From Symsagittifera roscoffensis (Eukaryota; Xenacoelomorpha; Acoela; Convolutidae): 64,000 nucleotides of DNA. This document shows, one piece after another, positions 46,054 through 57,518 of this stretch. How positions within the stretch are numbered: position 1 is the first letter of the stretch; every line of letters starts with the position of its first letter. The position numbers were made by a program, and so were the translations under genes. The notes beneath the pieces were generated by a model. The model worked only from the letters and a program-made list of their open reading frames with translations, did no database searches and was not told the DNA's origin. The stretch covers positions 12,198,517 through 12,262,516 of the forward strand of contig NC_087066.1 of NCBI RefSeq assembly GCF_963678635.1, read 5' to 3'.

Positions 46054-46463
46054 GGCACTTTTTCCTTTTCCCCCGCCTCACTCAAACATGAATTTTATCG
46101 TCTAATGAGTGGTTTTACTAGGCTAATTATGAAGATCAAATATGTTTGTCATGGGCTCTTTTCCAGTCCCCCCCTTTCAAATTCAATTTTGAAAAGCTTA
46201 TATAACGTTGTCATAATGCAATGAAACTTGGCGTGGCGAACAAATCGACAACTGTGAACAGAATTGTTCTTCATACTTTACAGCATTTAGCCGTAATAAC
46301 ACGTAAAACAAACATAAATCTCGGTATTTTGAAAAGGGGGAACTGAAAAAGAGCCTTGTCATGGCCTAATTAGCCTGCATGTCAATTTTCATGACAATCG
46401 AACAAAGTGTTCACTAACTTCGAATATAAAAATTTGCAGGTGTGGGGAAAAGGATAAAGGGCC
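46054..46463 (+). mobile_element. B-type transposon interrupted by an A-type element
   Basis: Left part 46054-46153 begins 'GGCACTTTTTCCTTTTCCCC'; right part 46356-46463 ends '...GGGGAAAAGGATAAAGGGCC'. Flanks AAAATAAC and TAAATGAC match at six of eight bases. The A-type element at 46154-46355 sits inside it. Confidence 0.85.
46154..46355 (+). mobile_element. A-type transposon nested in a B-type element
   Basis: Begins 'GGCTCTTTTCCAGTCCCCCC', ends 'GGGGGAACTGAAAAAGAGCC'. The host B sequence TTGTCATG is duplicated exactly on both sides (46146-46153 and 46356-46363). This fixes both the element limits and the 8-bp target duplication, and shows that A moved after this B copy was in place. Confidence 0.97.
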
Positions 46464-46496
46464 TAAATGACTTTTCTTTTTGTAAAATGCATAAAA

Positions 46497-46735
46497 AAGG
46501 TGTCAGCATGAAAAGGTGAACAAATTTTCACAACCTTTCTTACATGCAAAATGCCGTGTGAACATCAAATGCCGTGCTACCTCTTCTCCACCGGTAAGTT
46601 TTTATAAGACATTTTCTGTTTCAATGTGCCCGATTATTACTTAAACTGGCATGCGGACTGATAACGTAATGACACCTTGTCCAGTAAAGCATCAGCCAAT
46701 GATATGCTTATGTCAGGTGGGGAAAAAGGAAAAAG
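46497..46735. mobile_element. Joined fragments of C- and B-type elements
   Basis: 46497-46556 is an inverted piece of the C interior ('gtgtcagcatgaaaaggtg'). 46575-46735 resembles a B element with a decayed left end and a right end 'gtggggaaaaaggaaaaagcc'-like. Confidence 0.6.
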
Positions 46736-46815
46736 CCGGTCCAACAATTTAGTTGATTAACCTAAAAAATCCGAGGAGTACGGAAAGATCTTAGTTTAGA
46801 AAATTCTATGTTCGA

Positions 46816-46915
46816 ATCTCCCCCCCCCCCCCACCTGCAAAATCTTACTTGTGAAATTTTGTTCACATTATCCGAATAATACCAAAATTGGCATGCGAAC
46901 TACTTAACATATTTC
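46816..46915 (+). mobile_element. B-type left-end fragment
   Basis: A C-run followed by 'cacctgcaaaatcttac' and 'ttgttcacattatccga' matches the left half of type B. The right half is lost. Confidence 0.65.
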
Positions 46916-46929
46916 AACATGCGAACTAC

Positions 46930-47100
46930 TTAACAGGGGGGTTGAAGCTTTAAGTTCGTCCCTGAGTTGGTAAACTGAATCGCTGACTTATTTTTCATAG
47001 ATACACCAAAAGTACAGCAAGCCGTGATGGAGGCTGTTATGCGTTTTTTCAGTCCCCCTATAAGATTTTCGTAAAAGTTGATACTGAAAGCTTTTTCAAC
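46930..47100 (-). CDS. Possible exon, unknown family
   Basis: Minus-strand text after a good acceptor ('CGTTTTCAG') is open for 57 codons, beginning 'VEKAFSINFYENLIGG' and continuing 'LKKRITASITACCTFGV'. No known domain was recognised and no donor or upstream exon identified. Chance is a real alternative. Confidence 0.2.
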   Translation of the reverse strand, partial: VEKAFSINFYENLIGGLKKRITASITACCTFGVSMKNKSAIQFTNSGTNLKLQPPC

Positions 47101-48679
47101 CTGAAAACGTGAACATTCCACCGATGAAAATTGCTGTATGAATCAAGTATTTTTTGGTTGAGCGATCATTGTTTTGAGGTAAACAAATTACCAGGGTCAG
47201 TTCTCTGACTTCTATTTATGCAAAAAACCCTACAGCCGCCTGATAATGTAAGTAATGGAGGAATTTTCTTCAAATAAACTAGGAAAGAGCCGGTTTAAAA
47301 TGCGACTATTGGCCATTTTTTCACACTGAATCTAGTTTTTTTTCTCAATGTGGGGTAAATTTTCTGATTTATAATATACCTATTATAAATCATATAATTT
47401 ATATATACCTATTTATAATCAATTAAGGAATAAAGTGATGCCAAATAGAAAAAATTTGGTAAATTGCAAGTTAGAAAAAGAGAAAAAAAAGCCAGAACAC
47501 CACTTCGAATTCTCCAAAATATTCTAATGGAGATGTGGGGCCCTTTTACAACCATCATTATACAAATTTTTCCTAGTTTTCTTACGAGTTATTATGGCTG
47601 AATACGTGATGATACAATGAAATATGAGAAATAATTTTTTTACAACAATTACACAAAAAAATTAAACAAAATTAAAGAGCTCAACTCTGCACAAGTTTCA
47701 AGAGCTAAACAGGAGCCACATTAAAAGTGTTCACGTGTATTCACATGAGCAGTGCTGACTTTTTCAATATTTCAGAAGACAACACAGGAAAAACACAATT
47801 TTTTTTGCGCTCAAGTTAACATATCAGAGCAAGATTCTTTATGCACGAATCAAGCGCTGTCGTCTATTTTCAGTGCTCATAGGCCTGTTCAAAAACTACA
47901 ATCATTGCCGCGCAGGAAAAAAAACAGAAACTAATAAATCATTTTATTAAATCATTTTCTTAATTTTTTGGTCATTTAGTAGACTATGTTCAATCTGTAG
48001 AAAAATACCAGAATTTAAAACCCAAATTTTTGAATCTTTGTTTGAAATTAATGTCATTTCTTAGTGATTATTGGGTCGGGATCAACTACCCTATATTAGC
48101 GAGAATCAAAATGTGCTCTGAAACAATATTGGATAAGACATCTATCACTATCTCACAATGATTCCATTATAAATACAAAATTGTGTTTTTTAAGGCATTA
48201 AATAACAATATGAAAAAATTAATTTATTTTAATTTATTTTTAAACTTTAAAAGACATGTTTTAGATACAATTATTCCTTTTCTCTCATAATTTAATTTGA
48301 TTGTACTGTATTCAGACATTCAAAAATGCACATGCAGCCATCTACAATTTATCTAACTACCTACATAACTACGTATCTGCGACAATTGTTTGCATCAGCT
48401 GATCAAAATGCTGATTATGATGTTCGAAAGCTACGTTTCCACAATTTGGTGTCATGTAGAATCAAGCAATTTTACACAAGATAATGTTTGAGTTTGCAGT
48501 TTATTAACAGCGCAAAGTTCCTTAAAAACATCACAGGTCGATTTTTGCTTGCAAAAGTTTTGATATTAAGCACCAGCAAATTTGAAGCAGTTGATAATCT
48601 ACAAAAATGACTTTATTGACAGTTTTTTTTAAAATATAAATTTCCGTCGAGTAACGTTTGTTCGTTCGTATTGCACCAA
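47101..48679. other. No gene recognised
   Basis: AT-rich DNA with AT microsatellite-like sequence near 47375-47425. No feature supported. Confidence 0.45.
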
Positions 48680-48900
48680 ATAAGCTAGAAAACGTTTTTT
48701 TACGAGGCCAAGTTGTGCCACTGGATAGGCGCACAGTTTTGAGTCTGTTTGTTCCTGGAATCCACAGACAAATCTTTAAACATGTTCCAAAATGTAAGTG
48801 GATTCCACTTACAAAACTTCCGTGGATTCCGCGTACAAATACCTGTAACATAAATTTTGTCGGTACTTTTGTACAAGGCCGACAATCTTTGAGCAGACAC
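48680..48900 (+). repeat. Dispersed 'GGAATCC' repeat at the left edge of the inverted duplication
   Basis: The stretch 48705-48875 carries the ordered blocks of the family, including 'gtgccactggataggcgcac', 'tgtaagtggattccactta' and 'gcgtacaaatacctgtaac'. The inverted duplication begins inside this repeat at 48789. Confidence 0.7.
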
Positions 48901-50010
48901 CAGCAGAGCCGAAAAAAATGTTTTACATTTAAAAACTTTTAAAAAGTTCAAGTCCACCATGAGGCTACCATAGTACTCAGCCGGTAGCTAAAACTGAATT
49001 TTCAATAAATTGAGCCTGTTTGGTTGCTGCATGCTGCAGAAATGATTCAAGTGATTTTGTTGAAGTAGTTGTTAACAAGAAAAAAGTCTATAATCCAGTT
49101 TGATAACGCTTGATTATCGCAAGCGTAAAAACTGCTTTTAACAGATAATTTGTAGTTTAATTGATCATTTTACTGAGTGTGGTTATTTTTTTGGCGTTTA
49201 AAAATCATCTTGAGAAAATTTTGTTTTTGAGGGCTGCGACGCGATAAGTCAAAACAAGCTCACAAGAACATTCAACTCGCAAAATCAATTAACAGTTTTT
49301 GAGAATTAACAGATTAGATTTTTTTTTATGTTCGCGAGATTAATGCAATTAAATCAATTTGCTTATTGAAAAGAGGTAGTATAAAAGATAGCCGATGCAA
49401 AAGAAAATCAGTTTGATTAGATTTGAGTTTTTTGATAACTTGTTGCACCGAAACCTCGTATTTTTCTAATGATTACACTGCTTGACATATCAATGTAATT
49501 AAAAAGACAGTTTGCCAGAATTTGAGGTTTCAGAGCATGGCAAATGACAGTCTAAATAAGTTACAAAAATTTTGAGTTACTTTTAACCCGGGGTACAGCA
49601 GTGACTTGTTTTAAACAATTGAATGGTTCATAAATTGGCCCTATTTTTTGAGTAGATTTTTCAACTAAAGTTTTTATGTCATTTTAAAGCAGCTTGACCC
49701 CATTTTCGTTAATTTCTCATAATTGTTTCTTCCAAAACTGAGCAAAGATTTGTGCATATGCTTAATTACCAAGAAAAATCAAATTCAATAAAAAAAAGAG
49801 ATAAACGTGCACCATTTTGGATGAAAAGTTAAAATCCACCCAGGACATATCAGTGAACTGACTAGTACAACATAATAAACAATTAAAATATTTAAAAATT
49901 CTATGTTTCTTGAGACATAGCAGCTTCTTCCAGGAGCGAGCAATGCGGAAAAGTAAAGTTTAAGTTAAAAATTCGATACGAAACCCATCATGCTCCGAGT
50001 TTCGAGTTTG

Positions 50011-50202
50011 GGCTTTTTTCCAGGCCCCCCTTTCAAAATACCGAGTTTTATGTTTATTTTACGTGTTATTACGGCTTAAGGTTACGCTATAAAGAATGAA
50101 GAGTTGTCGATTTGTTCACCACGTCAAATTTCCTTGCATTATGATAACGCTAAATAGACTTTTCAAAATTAAATTTGAAAGGGGGGAAACTGGAAAAGTG
50201 CC
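50011..50202 (+). mobile_element. A-type transposon in the left arm
   Basis: Left end 'GGCTTTTTTCCAGGCCCCCC', right end 'GGGGGGAAACTGGAAAAGTG' plus CC. Flanks CGAGTTTG and CAAATTTG agree at six of eight bases. The same insertion is in the right arm, so it predates the duplication. Confidence 0.9.
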
Positions 50203-50428
50203 CAAATTTGATCTTCTGAATGTTGAAATTCTGAATCGACCCTGTAATAATTTTAAGGGTCGATACCCCTGCTCCTCGCATGAGCAAAAGTTTTTTGATG
50301 TAATCAGTATTTTTAGAAAGTAAGGTTTGCAGGTGTGTAGTGGGAGACGAAGAAGTGGAGGAAACTGAGCAGATATAAATGTAATCTGCACTTCTTCTAT
50401 CTCAAACTTTTTTTCAAACATTACTCAA

Positions 50429-50683
50429 CTAATCACTGAAATTTGGCTGTGGATCACTTTCGTTGTACGCTTTATCTGAGAAGTGCTTTGATAGAAAAAA
50501 GAACAAAACATTCCAGGCTACGAAAGAAATTGGAAAAATTATTCTGCTGATTCTGTCGAGGCCAACATCCACAGTCAATATCAGATCAGAGTTATTTTTC
50601 AGACCAGCTACTTCAATATCAATTGAAGCTGAGGGCTCTTTTGAGGGTTGTGATTTGCTGCAGTCAAGGTCAGCAGACGTCTC
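50429..50683 (-). CDS. M4 exon of the left-arm channel gene
   Basis: 84 codons plus TAG, after acceptor 'GTTTTAG'. It begins 'ETSADLDCSK', an M3-M4 loop rich in Ser and acidic residues, then M4 with the conserved 'DRISRIIFP' and a short hydrophilic tail ending 'QPNFSD'. It differs from the right arm at two visible residues (Ala/Asn in the loop, Phe/Ile in M4). Confidence 0.8.
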   Translation of the reverse strand, partial: ETSADLDCSKSQPSKEPSASIDIEVAGLKNNSDLILTVDVGLDRISRIIFPISFVAWNVLFFFLSKHFSDKAYNESDPQPNFSD

Positions 50684-53215
50684 CTAAAACAGAACTCCGA
50701 GTTGAGTCAATTACAACTTAATTTTTTTGTTACAACTTGAGTCAGTTACAACTTTTTCAGTTACAACTTAAATTTGTTAGTTATCATTGAAAGCATTTCT
50801 TGGAAATTGAGCCTAGAGCCAGCAGTGAGGTTTCATGGATAATAATCGATTAATATTGATTTTCATACTAAGAAAAGTTGTCATTATAATCGAAACGCGT
50901 TATAATGGATTGTAATAGATTGTAATATTTATGAATTTCGTCCGAAATTTCTGCAATCTTTTAGCTTCTTCTGCAATATTTATCGCCTACTCGATTTCTA
51001 AACCTAAGTAATGTGAGTATGGGTATGTGGTAGGAAGGGGAGGTGGTTGTAAGGAAGTAAGAATGGTGGGAGAAGTGTAGAGATTTATGGGGAGGGGGAT
51101 GAAGTTAGTGAAAAAAGACAAGCAGAAGCCAACACCACTTTTTACACCACAGTTGCAAATTGATTTTCAAATTGTTGAGAATTGTAGGCTCTTACTCATA
51201 AAAATCTATTGTAATCTAATTTAATCTATTATAACCCATCATAATACATAAGAACAATCCATTATAATGAATTAAATTGTGTCCTACATAATATATTTTG
51301 TTATCAATTATTAATCCATTATAATCAAATATTTTGGAATTTTATGCAGAGACTGGAAAATTCACGATATCGGTTATATTCGATGAAACCTCTCTGCCGT
51401 TGAGAAATGATTTCACGGGTTTAATAATTCAGCTTAATTGATGTTTATTTTCACATAGCTCCATTCCAATATCATTTTTGAACAACCAACAATGTCGATT
51501 TGGAGCTAACGGTTAGAAAAATACTCACATCCTTCGGCTTAACAACTGATGCTTCGTCGTCTTCATCATTCTTTAATGCCTTCAGCTTAATTGCTTCCTG
51601 ATTTTTCTTTGATATCATTTTTTTCGCTGCGCAAGAAGCGATTAGTGTCTCGACCAAAGAAGCCACATTCATCAAGAAGTTCCATATCAGATAAGCATCA
51701 ATGATCTAAAATTGGGTTAGTTTCAAGTAGCCAGGAACAATATCCTGAGAAAATCAGCGGTGTCAAAGTTCAAAAACAGCTACTTTGAGATAGCATTTGT
51801 TTCTTTCTATATGGCAATTGCTATTCCTGAAGTAGCAACAAAATGGCGCTGAAAAAACAACGTTTCGGCAATTAATTGGTAGTTTCATAGAACTGAAAGT
51901 AGTTTCCACTAATATTTTGAAATTTCAGCAAAAAAAAACCCATGTGAATTCAAATTTTTGCTAGACTTATTTAAAATTTTGAACCTGTGAAAACTAGCAT
52001 GTCACAAAAACATTTTCTTTGATTTTTGACATGTTATTCATGCCATAAGCCGCTTAGTTTTTCCAATCAGTTAACTTGAATAAATTTTAGTTCGAATACA
52101 TTATTGTTGGAATTCAGGAGCAAAAGCTTGCAGCCTTTTATAATAAAAAATGGGGGAAGACCGGGGCTTCGGATAAAATTATATAGTAACAGTTTCCTGT
52201 TCAAGAACAGGAGGAAATTCTTAGGATAGTCAGGACTACTTTATCGTTGTCAGAACCATTGTTTAATAACCAAAAACAATGTATAAAACGAAGAAAATTT
52301 CAAGTAAAGATTTGCACTTGTCCGGATTGGCGAAAACAAGCTGGTCTTTCAATCATCGTTAAGAACCGTTAAGAAAATTTAAAAAAATTTTGACCTGCAT
52401 ATTTTTTTCTAATTTTGGGTTCCCTGAATGAAAATTTTCCATTTTCAATTGCAGATTTTCGTTTTTTAAATTTTTTTTGTGATTGTTTTCTAAATACAGA
52501 AAAACTCAGCAGTTAAAACGACATTCAAAAGTTCATTCGAAGCCTATGCTATGAAATACAACCAATCCATTCATAAATCAGCCGAAAAATTCCCAGATTA
52601 CGTAAGCCAGTCAAAAATTTCTTTAGAATTTCTTAAGTATAAAGTATTTTAGGGTGCTTTATATGGTAGCTGGATCTAACTTCGGCTGGTTTATAAACTA
52701 TTTTAAAATTTGGATCGGACGCCAATCGTAAATTATGCGTAATTTTTAAATTGATGAATGGCTCATTCATAATAAATCTTATTTGAAAAAAAAAATTTAG
52801 AATAGTTTTTGAGCGTCTGGACATGCATACAAGTTTTTTTTTATTTAGAATTGGTTGTTTAAGGGGGGAAGCATTTTTGCGACACAAAATGTAAGGTTTA
52901 TCGTTTTTTGTTTTTTGAGTTTTTGATTGGAAATTTTCCTTAATCCCAAAAAGTGCTAGTCAATTAAATCCCTTGTAAGTAAATTGATAATTAAAAGTTT
53001 TCATAGACATAAGGTAAAGAAATGTATGACCAGTAAAATTTGTGTATGGATGCCAGACCGATGTTGTAAACTGTTTGCATTGTATCTTGAAGTCGGCAGA
53101 CTCAGGAAACCCCTGCTCTTCGCCTATGATGAGGACGATCTGTGCCAAGATGAGCGCGATACAGATACTGGCTCGCTCGGGTAATGCAGTTGGCTCTATC
53201 CACAGTACAACCCAG
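50429..53215 (-). CDS. Cys-loop ligand-gated ion channel subunit, left-arm copy (M2-M4 exons)
   Basis: Three minus-strand exons, 53215-53086 (M2), 51705-51529 (M3) and 50683-50429 (M4 and stop), encode the pore half of a pentameric ligand-gated channel. M2 reads 'WVVLWIEPTALPERASIC' onward, M3 'IIDAYLIWNFLMNVASLVE', M4 'VDVGLDRISRIIFPISFV'. The introns (1380 and 845 bp) join in phase 0. All three exons are open in this arm. The extracellular ligand-binding part and M1 should lie upstream, that is in the N gap at 54941-55140. The S-W-x-x-x-W-I text before M2 fits the GABA/glycine/glutamate-gated clade; Pro-Glu-Arg in place of Pro-Ala-Arg before M2 suggests cation flow. The donor after the M2 exon is AT where GT is expected, so splicing there is uncertain. 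Confidence 0.75.
51529..51705 (-). CDS. M3 exon of the left-arm channel gene, open
   Basis: 59 codons, acceptor 'CAATTTTAG', donor GAT|GTGAGT. After M3 the text runs 'CAAKKMISKKNQEAIKLKAL', a basic start of the cytoplasmic loop. The codon that is TAA in the right arm is AAA (Lys) here. Confidence 0.85.
53086..53215 (-). CDS. M2 (pore) exon of the left-arm channel gene
   Basis: 130 bases, acceptor CTGCTCAG. It supplies the last base of a split Ser codon and then 43 codons. Counting Arg as position 0', Leu is at 9', as in nearly all members of the family, and Glu is at -1'. The loop 'GFPESADFK' leads to M3. The sequence after AAG is ATACAA, lacking a GT donor. Confidence 0.8.
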
Positions 53216-54940
53216 CTGAGCAGAAAAAAAAATCATTTTATTGGAGTTGACTCAATTCTGGTTCCGTGTGACAGAGTGTACCAGTCAACAAGGTTTTTTG
53301 TTTGCAAAAGAATGAGCTAATAATAAACACTGGAGCGCCAAAAAAATCTTTTGCGTTTTGCAATCAAAATACGCAACAGACCATTTTTTTGTCGTGAAGT
53401 CCGCAACAAAGCTATTTTTCGTCAATCTTTTTGGTTTCGAGTCTCCAAACGAAAGCCTAAATCAAAAAGCAGCTCCATAAATTTGATTTTTTCATAATTC
53501 TTTGATCTTTTCACGCATCTCTTTGTAGATTCTGTGAAACAACGAAGATTACGACAAATTTTACGTTACCAGTATTTGTTTGTGGAGTCCAAAACAATTT
53601 AGTTGTTTTTGAAACAATTTACTTTTTATGGTGAACAAACATCAAGGAATTAGTTCGGTTTCCTGATGGTAATCAGTTTTGTATTCATAAATTTTAATTG
53701 AAAATGTAAGCAGAAAACAGAAATAAACATCACAGGCTCTACTTAAAGTCAAAATGTACTGGTGGGCGGTTATAACAAAATTGGTGAAACGGAAACTAAA
53801 TGGTGACAATGTGAAGATTCAGAGTTAGAGCAGCTATGAGTTAAAGCTGGGTTTAGAGACTGAGATGGAATCTGAGGTTTGAACTGAGGATTGAGAAAAG
53901 GTACTAACTGTTGGAGAACGAATTGAGACAAGAAATATTAATAATATGACAAACTAAGCGTCACAAAAACACCAGTTAATAAATTACTGACTGGTCAATT
54001 AGTTTGTTATCATCAGTTGACCCTGCCTGAGTTTAATCATTTTTGATTATTTTAATCAGTTGCGACCTCCACACTGATTCAGTTCGGTTAATCTATGTGA
54101 CCTTGAGATGGTCTGATCACAACAGACAAAAGATTGAAAAGTGTAAGAGAACCTAGTCTATTTCAACGTAGCACAACAACAAATTTGAAACTCTTGGAAA
54201 TGAACGATGACTACGCTGACATGGACAATCAAAGTTGTTTTTCCTTTTCTTGAGGTTCAATTTTGAGATGTAAAAGTCTTGGAGTTTTTAAGTGTTGCGT
54301 GGCCTAATTTTAAGTTTTCATACCCGAGCTTGTCAGTAGGGCGTTCTTGAAAAAAATCCCTTAGTCTTTTTCCAACACAAAGAAACTTATCTTTTAATTA
54401 CTTTTCCACCTTTTTGAGCTTTTTTGAGCCAATATTCTATCAATTTTTGATGATAGCTGAACGGTAGATATTAGCTCCAAACGATACATGTTTTGTTTTG
54501 TTTTCTGCTTTGTTTAATTTTTCAATTAAGTTTGTTCGATACAAAAATTATTCTCATCACGAGGCCATTTTTTACATAGTTTTTTTTCGAGAAGTGAAAG
54601 TAGTGGATTTCTTAGGAAAGACTATTTGAAATTGTTTCGATGCCCTCAATACATTTTACGACACTATTTGATTTCAAAAATTTTTTTTGATTAATTTCAA
54701 TTCCAATACATTTTGAAGCATAAAAAAGCTAGTAAATCTAAAAACAATAGCAGCAAAAAAGAGTATTGACATCATGATATCACTAAAAAATAGTTGTAAG
54801 AAACTCAACTTTTCTTTGATGAAAATTCGGATGATTTTTAATTAAGAAACAATCTGAGGCATTTAATTGAAGATTGAATGCACCATGAATTCTCAATGCG
54901 CTAAGATACTGAAAAAAAAGAAAAGAGAAAAGCTTTGGTA

Positions 54941-55140
54941 NNNNNNNNNNNNNNNNNNNNNNNNNNNNNNNNNNNNNNNNNNNNNNNNNNNNNNNNNNNN
55001 NNNNNNNNNNNNNNNNNNNNNNNNNNNNNNNNNNNNNNNNNNNNNNNNNNNNNNNNNNNNNNNNNNNNNNNNNNNNNNNNNNNNNNNNNNNNNNNNNNNN
55101 NNNNNNNNNNNNNNNNNNNNNNNNNNNNNNNNNNNNNNNN
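54941..55140. other. Assembly gap (200 N) at the centre of symmetry
   Basis: Exactly 200 N. The left arm runs into its left edge. The missing M1 and ligand-binding exons of both channel copies would be expected here if the structure is real. Confidence 0.99.
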
Positions 55141-55242
55141 CACAAAATACATGGAACATGCACTGCTTTTGCGATTTAGCCGCAACCCAGCTGGTTATTT
55201 GTTAACTCTTTTTGTCCCAAGTATGGCGCTCACAACTTTAAG
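55141..55242 (+). CDS. M1 exon of the channel gene
   Basis: The exon emerges from the gap and reads 'RFSRNPAGYLLTL' then 'FVPSMALTTL', the pre-M1 Arg and M1 helix of Cys-loop receptors. It ends AG|GTGAGT, a good donor, in phase 2. This is the only M1 exon visible; no inverted partner exists left of the gap. Confidence 0.7.
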
Positions 55243-55306
55243 GTGAGTCAAATTTGACTAAATTAAATTAGATTTCAAAAATGTTCAATCCAATAAAATT
55301 TTGCAG

Positions 55307-55793
55307 GGGTAGAAAACAAGAATTCTCTTGCAACAAAACAACAAAACAACAGCAAAACAAAACAACAACTAGATGCCCACAGCGAAAATTTTTAGTTACC
55401 AATCATTATCTCGCAATTTTAGGCTCAAAAACAATCAACCCTCTAACAATCAATTAAATGACAATTTTGTGTTCAAAGATGAAAATAATAGATTATAAGG
55501 TCAAACATATAATGTGTTTTTTTCTCTATTTAAAAACATTGAAATTACTTCAATAACTTCTTCTCTCCATATAATCGCAAAAAAATCGATCAATTTTTCT
55601 TCAAAAAATCCAAATTAAATATTTTTCAAGTATTATATATTGACATTAAAGTCTGTTTTGTTCACATTTGTTGTGAAAAAAAAGATGACTCTGAACATGC
55701 ATAATGTTCCACTTTGAACCAAAAATGCTACTCATCGGTTCAATATAGTCTTTTTACTAGTGGGTTGCAAGTGTTTAGCTAGCTCAACTTGCT
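55307..55793. other. Unpaired central spacer
   Basis: The part of the right contig that has no inverted copy on the left side. It lies in the first intron of the channel gene and has an AC-rich tract (55325-55372). An alternative acceptor TTTTGCAG ends at 55306, but the frame behind it reads low-complexity text without any M2 features. Confidence 0.6.
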
Positions 55794-57518
55794 TACCAAA
55801 GCTTTTCTCTTTTCTTTTTTTTCAGTATCTTAGCGCATTGAGAATTCATGGTGCATTCAATCTTCAATTAAATGCCTCAGATTGTTTCTTAATTAAAAAT
55901 CATCCGAATTTTCATCAAAGAAAAGTTGAGTTTCTTACAACTATTTTTTAGTGATATCATGATGTCAATACTCTTTTTTGCTGCTATTGTTTTTAGATTT
56001 ACTAGCTTTTTTATGCTTCAAAATGTATTGGAATTGAAATTAATCAAAAAAAATTTTTGAAATCAAATAGTGTCGTAAAATGTATTGAGGGCATCGAAAC
56101 AATTTCAAATAGTCTTTCCTAAGAAATCCACTACTTTCACTTCTCGAAAAAAAACTATGTAAAAAATGGCCTCGTGATGAGAATAATTTTTGTATCGAAC
56201 AAACTTAATTGAAAAATTAAACAAAGCAGAAAACAAAACAAAACATGTATCGTTTGGAGCTAATATCTACCGTTCAGCTATCATCAAAAATTGATAGAAT
56301 ATTGGCTCAAAAAAGCTCAAAAAGGTGGAAAAGTAATTAAAAGATAAGTTTCTTTGTGTTGGAAAAAGACTAAGGGATTTTTTTCAAGAACGCCCTACTG
56401 ACAAGCTCGGGTATGAAAACTTAAAATTAGGCCACGCAACACTTAAAAACTCCAAGACTTTTACATCTCAAAATTGAACCTCAAGAAAAGGAAAAACAAC
56501 TTTGATTGTCCATGTCAGCGTAGTCATCGTTCATTTCCAAGAGTTTCAAATTTGTTGTTGTGCTACGTTGAAATAGACTAGGTTCTCTTACACTTTTCAA
56601 TCTTTTGTCTGTTGTGATCAGACCATCTCAAGGTCACATAGATTAACCGAACTGAATCAGTGTGGAGGTCGCAACTGATTAAAATAATCAAAAATGATTA
56701 AACTCAGGCAGGGTCAACTGATGATAACAAACTAATTGACCAGTCAGTAATTTATTAACTGGTGTTTTTGTGACGCTTAGTTTGTCATATTATTAATATT
56801 TCTTGTCTCAATTCGTTCTCCAACAGTTAGTACCTTTTCTCAATCCTCAGTTCAAACCTCAGATTCCATCTCAGTCTCTAAACCCAGCTTTAACTCATAG
56901 CTGCTCTAACTCTGAATCTTCACATTGTCACCATTTAGTTTCCGTTTCACCAATTTTGTTATAACCGCCCACCAGTACATTTTGACTTTAAGTAGAGCCT
57001 GTGATGTTTATTTCTGTTTTCTGCTTACATTTTCAATTAAAATTTATGAATACAAAACTGATTACCATCAGGAAACCGAACTAATTCCTTGATGTTTGTT
57101 CACCATAAAAAGTAAATTGTTTCAAAAACAACTAAATTGTTTTGGACTCCACAAACAAATACTGGTAACGTAAAATTTGTCGTAATCTTCGTTGTTTCAC
57201 AGAATCTACAAAGAGATGCGTGAAAAGATCAAAGAATTATGAAAAAATCAAATTTATGGAGCTGCTTTTTGATTTAGGCTTTCGTTTGGAGACTCGAAAC
57301 CAAAAAGATTGACGAAAAATAGCTTTGTTGCGGACTTCACGACAAAAAAATGGTCTGTTGCGGATTTTGATTGCAAAACGCAAAAGATTTTTTTGGCGCT
57401 CCAGTGTTTATTATTAGCTCATTCTTTTGCAAACAAAAAACCTTGTTGACTGGTACACTCTGTCACACGGAACCAGAATTGAGTCAACTCCAATAAAATG
57501 ATTTTTTTTCCTGCTCAG

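Larger units (their letters stand above)
48789..54940 (+). repeat. Left arm of a 6.2-kb inverted duplication
   Basis: Reverse complement of 55794-62032 over its whole length, with scattered substitutions and small indels; by eye the arms differ by a few percent. The arm runs from inside a dispersed repeat directly into the N gap. It carries an A-type transposon, three ion-channel exons on the minus strand and their introns. The right arm has about 110 extra bases (61567-61676). Confidence 0.97.

Noticed and set aside
47375-47425. AT-rich 'tatacctatttataat' repeats as a promoter
   Set aside because: Simple AT microsatellite-like sequence with no gene nearby to regulate.
48531-48960. Several overlapping frames of 86-106 codons
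   Set aside because: They overlap on both strands inside a dispersed non-coding repeat.
50463-50687. 74-codon frame (and its partner at 60024-60248)
   Set aside because: Antisense shadow of the M4 exon, which has the conserved M4 text on the other strand.
52633-52887. 84-codon frame present in both arms (also 57847-58101)
   Set aside because: Its conservation is explained by arm identity; it lies in the intron between M2 and M3 and has no domain.
53042-53320. 92-codon plus-strand frame in the left arm (also minus strand 57414-57692)
   Set aside because: It is the antisense shadow of the M2 exon and the adjoining intron.
54783-55246. Frames spanning the second N gap
   Set aside because: Only the part right of the gap (55141-55242) has real sequence support, as the M1 exon; the rest is N or intron.
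55307-55450. Exon after the nearby TTTTGCAG acceptor, joined to the M1 exon
   Set aside because: Phase would fit, but the text is low-complexity Gln/Thr/Lys without the Trp and Pro residues needed before M2; the distant M2 exon fits exactly.
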